In this document: piece by piece, positions 1 through 7,330 of the stretch
Layout: every line of letters begins with the position of its first letter
Numbering within the stretch: position 1 is the first letter of the stretch
Source of the DNA: an uncultured Amaricoccus sp.
GTDB lineage: Bacteria > Pseudomonadota > Alphaproteobacteria > Rhodobacterales > Rhodobacteraceae
Direction: 5' to 3'
Assembly: GCF_937891315.1 (NCBI RefSeq)
Contig: NZ_CALAGI010000015.1
Coordinates: 1-47,105 of the forward strand
DNA: 47,105 nucleotides
The notes under the pieces: model-generated
Seen by the model: only the letters and a program-made list of their open reading frames with translations
Database searches by the model: none
What the model was told of the DNA's origin: nothing
Made by a program: the position numbers and the translations under genes

Positions 1-48
1 CGAGATACATTGGCGTGACTGGAGTTCAGACGTGTGCTCTTCCGATCT
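1..48 (+). other. Illumina P7 tail, index and TruSeq read-2 adapter (artefact)
   Basis: Positions 1-6 (CGAGAT) match the 3' end of the P7 flow-cell oligo, 7-14 (ACATTGGC) sit where an 8-base index belongs, and 15-48 match the full 34-base TruSeq read-2 adapter ending in CTCTTCCGATCT. This is synthetic library sequence left at a contig end, so any frame read through it is not biological. Genomic sequence appears to begin at 49. No gene was seen between 49 and 271. Confidence 0.97.
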
Positions 49-271
49 GCTGTCGTTGCTTCAACGCGCGCGGGTGCCATCGGTCGCGGCGCCCGGGCGG
101 GGGCGTCACACCGCCCGAAGCCAATATAGGGCTTCACCTCCGCGCCGCAACGGGCCCTTGCGCGACCCGTCCGGCCGTTATGCGGTGGCGGTCGGAGGCC
201 GGGAGCCTTAGTCTGGCGCGTCGCGGCGAGTCAGGAGCCCGCCTTTTCTCCCGTTGTCAGAAGGTACGCAG

Positions 272-1084
272 ATGCAGATCAGACTGGGTTGCGAGCTGGA
301 CTTCGATTTCCCGAAGCCGACACCGATGATCGTTCTGCTCAACGTCCATTACACGCGGTTCGCGGATCTTCGCAGTCCCGATCACCTGCGGACCGATCCG
401 GCGGTGCCGATCCAGAGCTATCGCGACTCCTTTGGCAACTGGTGCTGCCGTCTGGTGGCGCCGCGAGGGTCTTTCAGGCTCGGCACGGATGCGACCCTGC
501 GCGACAATGGACAGCCCGATCCGGTCGGCCTCGACGCCGAACAGCACGCGGTCGAGGATCTGCCGTCCGATGCGTTGCAGTTCCTGCTCGGCTCCCGCTA
601 TTGCGAGACCGACCGGCTGTCGGCCGAAGCCTGGCGGCTGTTCGAGCATACCCCGCCGGGCTGGGCACGGGTGCAGGCGATCTGCGATTTCGTCAATGGC
701 CACATCACTTTCGGCTACGAAAATTCCCGGCCGACGCGCACCGCCTTCGAGGCCTACAACGAGCGGGTCGGGGTATGCCGCGATTTCGCGCATCTGGCGG
801 TGACGTTCTGCCGCTGCATGAATATCCCGACGCGCTACTGCACCGGCTACATCAGCGACATCAATCTGCCGCCGCCCCATGCCGAGATGGATTTCGCCGC
901 CTGGATGGAGGTCTATCTCGGCGGGCGCTGGTGGACCTTCGATCCGCGCAACAACGCGCCGCGTTGGGGGCGGGTGCTGATCGCGCAGGGCCGCGACGCG
1001 GCGGATGTTCCCCTGACCCACACCTTCGGCCCCGGCACCCTCACCGGCTTCAAGGTCTGGACGGATGAAGTCGCTCCCGCGTAG
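272..1084 (+). CDS. Transglutaminase-like (papain-fold) family protein
   Basis: 270 residues. The bacterial transglutaminase-like family comprises cysteine-protease-fold proteins, often peptidases, of mostly unknown substrate. The core is visible: Cys169 in ERVGVCRDFAHL with the usual hydrophobic helix after it, then AAWMEVYLGGRWWTFDPRNN with Asp224. The position that is His in the common HAWxEV motif is Ala209, so the classical Cys-His-Asp triad is incomplete as read. Family members with DFxAW at this place also exist, so this may be a subfamily trait. ATG 272 is preferred over TTG 254 because AAGG lies about 7 bases before it. No signal peptide is seen, so it is probably cytoplasmic. It stands alone, with a 237-base gap to the lysis cassette. 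Confidence 0.85.
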   Translation: MQIRLGCELDFDFPKPTPMIVLLNVHYTRFADLRSPDHLRTDPAVPIQSYRDSFGNWCCRLVAPRGSFRLGTDATLRDNGQPDPVGLDAEQHAVEDLPSDALQFLLGSRYCETDRLSAEAWRLFEHTPPGWARVQAICDFVNGHITFGYENSRPTRTAFEAYNERVGVCRDFAHLAVTFCRCMNIPTRYCTGYISDINLPPPHAEMDFAAWMEVYLGGRWWTFDPRNNAPRWGRVLIAQGRDAADVPLTHTFGPGTLTGFKVWTDEVAPA

Positions 1085-1321
1085 GGTCGCCAAGCAATTG
1101 ATGCTCGCAACGCGGATGCCGCCTATGCGGTCCTAGACGTTGCACGACAAGACCGTGGCGCGAATCGGGCCTCTCAAGTAATATTCTCGACGTTTCATTG
1201 TTCACGTTCCGCGTCCGTTTGGCCGCATCGCATTCATTGATCACGGTGTGTGCCATTTTCGGCAAACCCATTGTCATGCCCGCGCGACTCCCTCTTCGCC
1301 GCGGGCCGAGGGAGGTTACAT

Positions 1322-2182
1322 ATGCCTGTTAGCAGAGCCCTTACGGAGACCGACTACCAGGAGGCCGCGCGTGATCTCGGGGTCGAGGTCGCTGTCCTGC
1401 GCGCTGTGACCTCGGTCGAGGCGCGCGGCCGCGGCTTCATCGAGGGCGGCGACCTGCCGATCATCCTGTTCGAAGGCCACCATTTCCACCGGCTGACCGG
1501 CGGGCGCTATGACAAGGATTTTCCGAGCATCTCCTATCCCCGCTGGGACCGGAGCAAGTACAAGGGCGGGCGCGGCGAATACGATCGCCTGTGCCAGGCG
1601 ATCAAGATCCATGACTCGAAACCCGAGCCGGCGCTGATGTCGACGTCATGGGGCCTGTTCCAGATCATGGGCTTCAACCATGCCAAGGTCGGCTACGGTT
1701 CGGTCGTCGATTTCGTCAATGCCATGGCCGACAGCGAGCGCGCCCAGCTGCGGGCCTTCGTCGCCTTCATCCGCGCCATTGGCCTCGCCGACGAGTTGCG
1801 CAAGCAGGACTGGGCGGCCTTCGCCCACGCCTACAATGGCGCTGGCTACCGCGCCAACAAGTACGACACCAAGCTCGCCGCCGCCTTCGCCCGCGAGCGG
1901 TCCCGGCGTCAGGATGACATGGCCGGCCTCGCGCCCGACACCGAACGCGGCGAGGCCGTGGCGCTTCAGGTCGCGCTCAACGCGGCGCTGGGCGACGCCC
2001 TGCCCGAGAAGCTCACCACGGATGGCTGGATCGGCGAGAAGACCGCCTTCGCGACCCGCCTGTTCCAGCGGACGAATGGCCTCAACGAGACCGGCGAGGC
2101 GGATCCCCTCACCCGTGCCGCCCTCGGTCTCGGTCTCGAGGTTCCGGACATACAGAACGCCGACAGGAAGGATGCAGCCTGA
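1322..2182 (+). CDS. Endolysin: N-acetylmuramidase domain plus peptidoglycan-binding domain
   Basis: 286 residues. The first ~190 have the DUF3380 N-acetylmuramidase pattern: VTSVEARGRGF with the presumed catalytic Glu, ILFEGHHFHRLTGG, then STSWGLFQIMGFNHAKVGY and FAHAYNGAGYRANKYDTKLA. The last ~75 residues (LTTDGWIGEKTAFATRLFQ, GEADPLTRAALGLGL) look like a PG_binding_1-type wall-binding module. It should cleave the MurNAc-GlcNAc backbone. There is no signal peptide, as expected for a holin-dependent phage lysin. GGAGGT at 1311-1316 places the start at ATG 1322. The holin gene follows at once. Gene order and families resemble the detached lysis pair of Rhodobacter gene transfer agent, but no phage structural gene is present here. 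Confidence 0.9.
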   Translation: MPVSRALTETDYQEAARDLGVEVAVLRAVTSVEARGRGFIEGGDLPIILFEGHHFHRLTGGRYDKDFPSISYPRWDRSKYKGGRGEYDRLCQAIKIHDSKPEPALMSTSWGLFQIMGFNHAKVGYGSVVDFVNAMADSERAQLRAFVAFIRAIGLADELRKQDWAAFAHAYNGAGYRANKYDTKLAAAFARERSRRQDDMAGLAPDTERGEAVALQVALNAALGDALPEKLTTDGWIGEKTAFATRLFQRTNGLNETGEADPLTRAALGLGLEVPDIQNADRKDAA

Positions 2183-2183
2183 C

Positions 2184-2930
2184 ATGCCCGTGCCCCTCTT
2201 GATGTCCGCCGCCCTCGCCATCGCCGGCGAGTTCTTTCCTGACCTCGTCGGCGCGCTGCGCCGTCCCGGCGGCCGGGCGCTCGCCGCGACGGTGGTCGAG
2301 GCGGCCGCCACGGCGGCCGGCGTCTCGCCGTCCAGCGACCCCGGGCAGATCATCGCCCGGGTCAAGGAGAACCCGAAGGCCGCCGACGATCTGCGGCTGG
2401 AGCTGGAGCAGATCAACACCGACAAGGAGATCTATCTCGCCGAGATCGGCGACCGCGACCATGCGCGCGCCAACGAGATCGCCCGCGGCGAGGACGGCCG
2501 CCGACGCGGCGACTGGATGATCGCCGCCGTGGCGATCGGCCTCGCCTTCTGCATCTACGCGGCGATCCGGGGCATGACCCCAGGCCCGCAGGGTCAGCAG
2601 ACGCTCGATGCGGGCGTCCTCGCCCTCATCACCACCGTCGCCGGCGCGCTGCTCAAGATGTTGAGCGACGCTTTCTCCTACGAGTTCGGCAGCTCACGTG
2701 GCTCCAAGGACAAGACCGACGACATCCTCGCCATCGGCCGGACGAACCAGCAGGCGACCGCCCGCGCCGTGCAGAGCGCCCAGACTCAGGCGACGGCCGC
2801 CGCGGCGCGCGTGTTTCACGCCACGACCAACGCGGTTACGACCGGCGCCGCGGCGGCCACCGTCGCGGCGGAGGCGGTCGCAGCCAAGCCCCGCGATTTC
2901 GTCGGTCAACTGGTGCGCGGCGAAATCTGA
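2184..2930 (+). CDS. Holin, GTA/phage 3TM type
   Basis: 248 residues. The N-terminus (MPVPLLMSAALAIAGEFFPDLVGAL) and the pair of hydrophobic segments DWMIAAVAIGLAFCIYAAI and AGVLALITTVAGALLKMLSD match the holin family named for three-TM proteins involved in GTA release. A charged linker (KENPKAADDLRLELEQINTDKE) lies between them, followed by an Ala-rich, probably helical cytoplasmic tail. It would permeabilise the inner membrane so that the adjacent endolysin reaches the wall. The start could be ATG 2184, which has AGGAAGG ending 12 bases earlier, or ATG 2172, which would overlap the endolysin stop by 11 bases. Either way the two are co-translated. The tail is longer than the membrane part and is the least certain portion. 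Confidence 0.8.
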   Translation: MPVPLLMSAALAIAGEFFPDLVGALRRPGGRALAATVVEAAATAAGVSPSSDPGQIIARVKENPKAADDLRLELEQINTDKEIYLAEIGDRDHARANEIARGEDGRRRGDWMIAAVAIGLAFCIYAAIRGMTPGPQGQQTLDAGVLALITTVAGALLKMLSDAFSYEFGSSRGSKDKTDDILAIGRTNQQATARAVQSAQTQATAAAARVFHATTNAVTTGAAAATVAAEAVAAKPRDFVGQLVRGEI

Positions 2931-2940
2931 CCGACAACGG

Positions 2941-2974
2941 CCGGTCCGGGCGTTCCGGGCCGGTCCTATTTCTT
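2941..2974. terminator. Bidirectional hairpin between convergent holin and exported-protein genes
   Basis: CCGGTCCGG (2941-2949) pairs with CCGGGCCGG (2955-2963) across a 5-base loop, with one G-U pair, and is followed on the plus strand by TCCTATTTCTT. It lies between convergent stop codons and partly overlaps the end of the minus-strand gene. Confidence 0.55.
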
Positions 2975-3397
2975 GGTGACGTCCATCGTCTGGCGGTCGA
3001 TGACCCAATGCGCGCTGCCGGTCGGACAGCAGCGCGGATCGTCGGGACGCGGCATGGTGGTGACGAGCTCGATCCGATCGGCGAGGAAGCGCGCCTCGCG
3101 CGGCTCGGTTCCGAAGAGGATGGGCTGACCCTCCAGCGTCGTCTTTCCGCCCGAGACGGCGAAAAGCCCGCTCGCGCTGTCGAAATTGCCGGCCGCGCCG
3201 GGGATCGGGAAGAACACGACCGCCAGCGCCTCGTCACCCTTCGGGCTCGGCAGCCAGACGAAGTCGAAATAGTCGGTGGCGCCCAATTCCTCCGCGATGC
3301 GCGCCTCGGTTTCCGGCGGCAATCCTTCCGCGAGCCCGGCGAGCGGCGCGAGACCCAAGGCCGCGACGAGGGCCGCCGCGCGAACCGACACGCTCAC
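2966..3397 (-). CDS. Small exported protein coupled to ecm, function unknown
   Basis: 143 residues. A Sec signal peptide is clear (MSVSVRAAALVAALGLAPLAGLA, cleavage near residue 23), so the mature protein is probably periplasmic. The mature part has a conserved-looking C-terminus (PRPDDPRCCPTGSAHWVIDRQ) with an adjacent Cys pair. I do not recognise a named family beyond a hypothetical protein that resembles those described in Rhodobacterales. The GTG start overlaps the stop of ecm by four bases (GTGA, 3394-3397), so it is translationally coupled to ethylmalonyl-CoA mutase, although no role in that pathway is apparent from its sequence. Confidence 0.72.
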   Translation of the reverse strand: MSVSVRAAALVAALGLAPLAGLAEGLPPETEARIAEELGATDYFDFVWLPSPKGDEALAVVFFPIPGAAGNFDSASGLFAVSGGKTTLEGQPILFGTEPREARFLADRIELVTTMPRPDDPRCCPTGSAHWVIDRQTMDVTKK

Positions 3398-5361
3398 GCG
3401 GCGGCCCGGCCGGCGCCGCCGACCAGTGCGACGATGTCGAGCATGATCCGGTTCAGGTCGAAGTCCTTCGGCGTATAGATCCGTGCCACGCCGAAGCCCT
3501 TCAACTGCTCGGCGTCGGCGTCGGGAATGATGCCGCCCACCACCACCGGCACGTCGTCCAGGCCGGCGGCGCGCATCCGCTCCAGTACCTCCTCGACCAG
3601 CGGCAGGTGGCTGCCCGACAGGATCGACAGACCGATCACATGCGCCGATTCCTCAAGCGCGGCGTTGACGATCTGGGCCGGGGTGAGGCGGATGCCCTCG
3701 TAGACCACCTCCATGCCGCAGTCGCGGGCACGGACGGCGATCTGCTCGGCGCCGTTGGAATGGCCGTCGAGGCCGGGCTTGCCGACCAGGAACTTGATGC
3801 GCCGCCCGAGGCCGCCGCTCGCGGCTTCGACCGCCGCGCGGATCTCGGCGAGATTGCCGGTGGCGGCGGAGGCGGCCTTGCCGACTCCGGTGGGTGCGCG
3901 ATATTCGCCGAAGACCTCGCGCATCACTCCGCACCATTCGCCGGTAGTGGCGCCGGCCTTGGCCGCGGCGATGGAGGCCGGCATGATGTTCTCGCCCGCC
4001 CGCGCGCTGGCCCGCAATGCGTCGAGCGCGGCGGTGACCTCGGCCGCGCCGCGGCTGTCCCGCCAGGCGCGGAGGCGGCCGATCTGCTCGGCCTCGACCG
4101 CCGGATCGACCACCATGATGCCGCCGTCGCCAGCGGTCAGCGGGCTCGCTTCGGCCTCGACATAGCGATTCACGCCGACGACGACCATCTCGCCCGCCTC
4201 GATGCGCCGCAGCCGGGCGGAGTTCGCGGTGACGAGCTGTGACTTCATGTAGTCGATGGCGGCGACGGCGCCGCCCATCTCGTCGATGCGCGCGAGCTCG
4301 GCCCGGGCGCCGTCCTTCAGCGCCTCGACCTTGGCATCGACCGCCGGGTTGCCGTCGAAGAGATCGTCGAACTCCAGCAGGTCCGTCTCGTAGGCCATGA
4401 TCTGCTGCATCCTGAGCGACCATTGCTGGTCCCAGGGCCGGGGCAGACCCAGCGCCTCGTTCCAGGCGGGAAGCTGCACCGCGCGGGCACGGGCCTTCTT
4501 CGAGAGCGTCACCGCCAGCATCTCGATCAGGATGCGATAGACATTGTTCTCCGGCTGCTGCTCGGTCAGGCCGAGGCTGTTTACCTGAACGCCATACCGG
4601 AAGCGGCGGAGTGTCGGGTCGGCGACGCCGTAGCGGTCGCGGGCGATCTCGTCCCAGAGATCGACGAAGGCGCGCATCTTGCACATCTCGGTGACGAAGC
4701 GGATGCCGGCGTTGACGAAGAACGAGATCCGGCTGACGACTTCGGGGAAATCCTCGGCCGGAACCTGCGCCCGCACCTGATCGAGGACGGCGCAGGCGGT
4801 GGCGAGGGCGAAGGCCAGTTCCTGCTCCGGCGTCGCGCCCGCTTCCTGCAGGTGATAGGAACAGACGTTCATCGGGTTCCATTTCGGAACCGACGCGAAG
4901 CAATATTCCGCGACGTCGGCGATCAGCTTCAGGCTGGGGGCCGGCGGGAAGACATAGGTGCCGCGGCTGAGATATTCCTTGATGATGTCGTTCTGCACGG
5001 TGCCCTGCAGTTTCGCGACATCGGCGCCCTGTTCCTCGGCGACGGCGACATAGAGCGCCAGCAGCCAGGCGGCGGTGGCATTGATCGTCATGGAGGTGTT
5101 CATCGCCTCGAGCGGGATGTCGGCGAACAGGGCGCGCATGTCGCCGATATGGCTGACCGGGACGCCGACCTTGCCGACCTCGCCGCGGGCGAGCACATGG
5201 TCGCTGTCATAGCCGGTCTGGGTGGGCAGGTCGAAGGCGACGGAGAGGCCGGTCTGGCCGCGGGCGAGATTCTGGCGATAGAGCGCGTTCGACTTCTCGG
5301 CGGTGGAATGCCCGGCATAGGTCCTGAACAGCCATGGCTTGTCGCGTTTCGTCTCGCTCAT
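3394..5361 (-). CDS. ecm: Ethylmalonyl-CoA mutase (methylmalonyl-CoA mutase family, MeaA type)
   Basis: 655 residues, usual for the family. It is a coenzyme-B12 radical mutase converting (2R)-ethylmalonyl-CoA to (2S)-methylsuccinyl-CoA in the ethylmalonyl-CoA pathway of acetyl-CoA assimilation. The N-terminal TIM-barrel domain shows FRTYAGHSTAEKSNALYRQN and LSVAFDLPTQTGYDSDH. The C-terminal B12-binding domain shows KPGLDGHSNGAEQI (DxHxxG, the His being the lower axial cobalt ligand), LSILSGSHLPLVEEV and VPVVVGGIIP. The start is ATG 5361, because the frame upstream has no family similarity. It is divergent from ccr, the preceding enzyme of the pathway, across 257 bases. Ecm rather than methylmalonyl-CoA mutase is chosen from the MeaA-like sequence, the fused single-chain architecture and the ccr neighbour. 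Confidence 0.93.
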   Translation of the reverse strand: MSETKRDKPWLFRTYAGHSTAEKSNALYRQNLARGQTGLSVAFDLPTQTGYDSDHVLARGEVGKVGVPVSHIGDMRALFADIPLEAMNTSMTINATAAWLLALYVAVAEEQGADVAKLQGTVQNDIIKEYLSRGTYVFPPAPSLKLIADVAEYCFASVPKWNPMNVCSYHLQEAGATPEQELAFALATACAVLDQVRAQVPAEDFPEVVSRISFFVNAGIRFVTEMCKMRAFVDLWDEIARDRYGVADPTLRRFRYGVQVNSLGLTEQQPENNVYRILIEMLAVTLSKKARARAVQLPAWNEALGLPRPWDQQWSLRMQQIMAYETDLLEFDDLFDGNPAVDAKVEALKDGARAELARIDEMGGAVAAIDYMKSQLVTANSARLRRIEAGEMVVVGVNRYVEAEASPLTAGDGGIMVVDPAVEAEQIGRLRAWRDSRGAAEVTAALDALRASARAGENIMPASIAAAKAGATTGEWCGVMREVFGEYRAPTGVGKAASAATGNLAEIRAAVEAASGGLGRRIKFLVGKPGLDGHSNGAEQIAVRARDCGMEVVYEGIRLTPAQIVNAALEESAHVIGLSILSGSHLPLVEEVLERMRAAGLDDVPVVVGGIIPDADAEQLKGFGVARIYTPKDFDLNRIMLDIVALVGGAGRAAA

Positions 5362-5618
5362 CGTTTGTCGCCTGTTCGAATCATCCAAAATCGGGGATGA
5401 GGGTAGGAGCTTTTGCGCCGCGGCGCAAACGCCCGAAACATTGTTGCGCGTTCCTTTGGCCGCGAGCCTATAAACTTGCGCCAAGACCGGACCTTCCGAG
5501 GATTGGGAAACCGGTTGCACGGGCCTGTGGATAATGTAAAGGATCATCCGCGGCGAAAATCGTAATATTGTTGCGCGGCCATTTCGATGGACGCGGTCCA
5601 AACGAAAGGAATGCCTCC
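5362..5618. promoter_or_regulatory. Divergent ecm/ccr control region with 18-bp palindrome
   Basis: This is the only sequence between the divergent starts of ecm and ccr. It holds a perfect 18-bp palindrome, TTTGCGCCGCGGCGCAAA, at 5412-5429. TTGCGC hexamers recur at 5444, 5476 and 5571. GAAAGGA at 5604-5610 is the ccr ribosome-binding site. Short-chain fatty acyl-CoA regulators of the RamB/PccR type use TTTGC-type dyads, so this is a plausible operator. The regulator itself is not in this window. Confidence 0.55.
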
Positions 5619-6911
5619 ATGGCCCCTCTGGACGCCCCCGCCACGGCACCGACCTATGACGCGCCGCAAAAGGACCTCTACGAGGTCGGGGAGATCCCGC
5701 CCCTCGGCTTCGTGCCACCCAAGATGTACGCTTGGGCGATCCGCCGCGAACGCCACGGTGAGCCGGACCAGTCGTTCAAGATCGAGGTGGTGGACACGCC
5801 GAAGATCGACAGCCACGAGGTCCTGGTCTTCGTCATGGCCGCGGGCGTCAACTACAACGGCGTCTGGGCCGGTCTCGGCATTCCGATCTCGCCCTTCGAC
5901 GTCCACAAGCAACCCTATCACATCGCCGGCTCCGACGCCGCGGGCATCGTCTGGGCGGTCGGCGACAAGGTGAAGCGGTGGAAGGTCGGCGACGAAGTCG
6001 TGATCCATTGCAACCAGGACGATGGCGACGACGAGCATTGCAACGGCGGCGATCCGATGTATTCGCCGAGCCAGCGCATCTGGGGCTACGAGACGCCGAA
6101 CGGCAGCTTCGCGCAGTTCACCAATGTTCAGAGCCAGCAGGTCATGGCGCGACCGCGCCATCTGACCTGGGAAGAGGCCGCCTGCTACACGCTGACGCTG
6201 GCGACCGCGTACCGGATGCTGTTCGGCCATGCGCCACACGAGCTGCGGCCGGGGCAGAACGTGCTGGTCTGGGGTGCGTCGGGCGGGCTCGGGTCGTTTG
6301 CGATCCAGCTGATCAATACCGCGGGCGCCAATGCGATCGGCGTCATCTCGGAGGAGAACAAGCGGGACTTTGTCCTCAGCCTCGGTGCCAAGGGGGTCAT
6401 AAACCGCAAGGACTTCAAATGCTGGGGCCAGATGCCCACGGTCAACAGCGCGGAGTACAAGGACTGGCTGAACGAGGCGCGCAAGTTCGGCAAGGCGATC
6501 TGGGACATCACCGGCAAGGGCGTCAGCGTCGACATGGTGTTCGAGCATCCGGGGGAATCCACCTTCCCGGTCTCGGTCCTCGTCGTGAAGAAGGGCGGCA
6601 TGGTGGTGATCTGCGCCGGCACCACGGGCTATAATCTGACCATGGACGCGCGCTATCTCTGGATGAACCAGAAGCGCGTGCAGGGCAGCCATTTCGCCAA
6701 CCTGCGGCAGGCCAGCGCCGCGAACCAGCTGATGCTGGAGCGCCGGCTCGATCCCTGCATGTCCGAGGTATTCCCCTGGGCCGAGATTCCCGGAGCCCAT
6801 GTGAAGATGCGGAAGAACGAGCACAAGCCCGGCAACATGGCGGTGCTGGTCAGCGCGCCGCGCACCGGGCTCCGCACTTTCGCCGACACGATCGAGGCGA
6901 GCCTCTCCTGA
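5619..6911 (+). CDS. ccr: Crotonyl-CoA carboxylase/reductase
   Basis: 430 residues. It catalyses NADPH-dependent reductive carboxylation of crotonyl-CoA to (2S)-ethylmalonyl-CoA, the key step of the ethylmalonyl-CoA pathway. It is a member of the medium-chain dehydrogenase/reductase superfamily. Family blocks seen include PPLGFVPPKMYAWAIRRERHGEP, MAAGVNYNGVWAGLG, GSDAAGIVWAVGD, IWGYETPNGSFAQFTNVQSQQ, the nucleotide-binding VLVWGASGGLGSFAIQL and MDARYLWMNQKRVQGSHFANL. Asn80 lies where the CO2-binding Asn of characterised Ccr proteins is expected. ATG 5619 is used because GAAAGGA is 8 bases upstream and the protein then starts like its relatives. It is divergent from ecm. A 12-bp hairpin follows 25 bases after the stop. 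Confidence 0.96.
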   Translation: MAPLDAPATAPTYDAPQKDLYEVGEIPPLGFVPPKMYAWAIRRERHGEPDQSFKIEVVDTPKIDSHEVLVFVMAAGVNYNGVWAGLGIPISPFDVHKQPYHIAGSDAAGIVWAVGDKVKRWKVGDEVVIHCNQDDGDDEHCNGGDPMYSPSQRIWGYETPNGSFAQFTNVQSQQVMARPRHLTWEEAACYTLTLATAYRMLFGHAPHELRPGQNVLVWGASGGLGSFAIQLINTAGANAIGVISEENKRDFVLSLGAKGVINRKDFKCWGQMPTVNSAEYKDWLNEARKFGKAIWDITGKGVSVDMVFEHPGESTFPVSVLVVKKGGMVVICAGTTGYNLTMDARYLWMNQKRVQGSHFANLRQASAANQLMLERRLDPCMSEVFPWAEIPGAHVKMRKNEHKPGNMAVLVSAPRTGLRTFADTIEASLS

Positions 6912-6935
6912 GGTCCGATCTCCCTTGGCGATTCT

Positions 6936-6972
6936 GGCGGGAATCCTTCTCAACCATAGGAGGATTCCCGCC
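6936..6972 (+). terminator. 12-bp perfect hairpin after ccr
   Basis: GGCGGGAATCCT (6936-6947) is followed by a 13-base loop and its exact complement AGGATTCCCGCC (6961-6972). It starts 25 bases after the ccr stop. There is no T-tract on either side, so it may act with Rho or as an mRNA-stabilising 3' end. The sequence becomes clearly AT-richer immediately after it. Confidence 0.55.
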
Positions 6973-7077
6973 TAGGTTGCATCAAGTCCAGCATTTTCAA
7001 TACTTTGAGGATGACGACCCTCACCATTTCTGGGGTATCAATATTAGCGAATTCACCGAGATAGCCTTGCATGCTAT

Positions 7078-7112
7078 TAACCCTGTACGGAATTCATTCG
7101 TGCAGAGGGTTA
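7078..7112 (+). promoter_or_regulatory. Interrupted palindrome covering the small-ORF ribosome-binding site
   Basis: TAACCCT (7078-7084) and AGGGTTA (7106-7112) are exact inverted repeats. The dyad continues inward imperfectly with CTGTACG and CGTGCAG. The right arm contains AGAGGG, the ribosome-binding site of the ORF starting at 7118. It could be a LuxR-family operator or an RNA stem hiding that site. Confidence 0.45.
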
Positions 7113-7117
7113 TTGAA

Positions 7118-7330
7118 ATGAAGGCCTACTGGGTGATTGATATTCTGAAAGATATCAGGCAGTTTTCCGAGAAGAACGGAATGTTGGAGCTTGCTGAGCA
7201 GCTTGACGACGCGATCTTCATCGCGGCGAGTGAGATCGGCACGCACCTCAGGGTTGCGGGATTGACGGAAGGTGTCGCGGGACAATCTGGAACTCGTACT
7301 CGAGCGATTGCAGACAGCGACGTCTATTGA
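7118..7330 (+). CDS. Small protein overlapping the start of luxR, function unknown
   Basis: 70 residues (MKAYWVIDILKDIRQFSEKNGM... then LAEQLDDAIFIAASEI), predicted mostly helical, with a basic, less structured tail. AGAGGG at 7104-7109, 8 bases before ATG 7118, gives a better start than TTG 6977; the extra 47 residues of the longer reading are AT-rich and low in confidence. The last 59 bases overlap the luxR start in another frame, so the two are probably translationally coupled. I do not recognise the family. A small co-regulator or an anti-activator of the adjacent LuxR is conceivable, but nothing in the sequence proves it. The overlapped tail may simply be constrained by luxR. Confidence 0.6.
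   Translation: MKAYWVIDILKDIRQFSEKNGMLELAEQLDDAIFIAASEIGTHLRVAGLTEGVAGQSGTRTRAIADSDVY

Noticed and set aside
15..329. Plus-strand frame starting inside the adapter
   Set aside because: Its first codons are translated adapter sequence, and the remainder overlaps the transglutaminase start in another frame.
5362..5718. N-terminal extension of ecm to 5718
   Set aside because: The extra 119 residues have no family similarity and would cover the ccr promoter and ccr start; ATG 5361 matches the family start.
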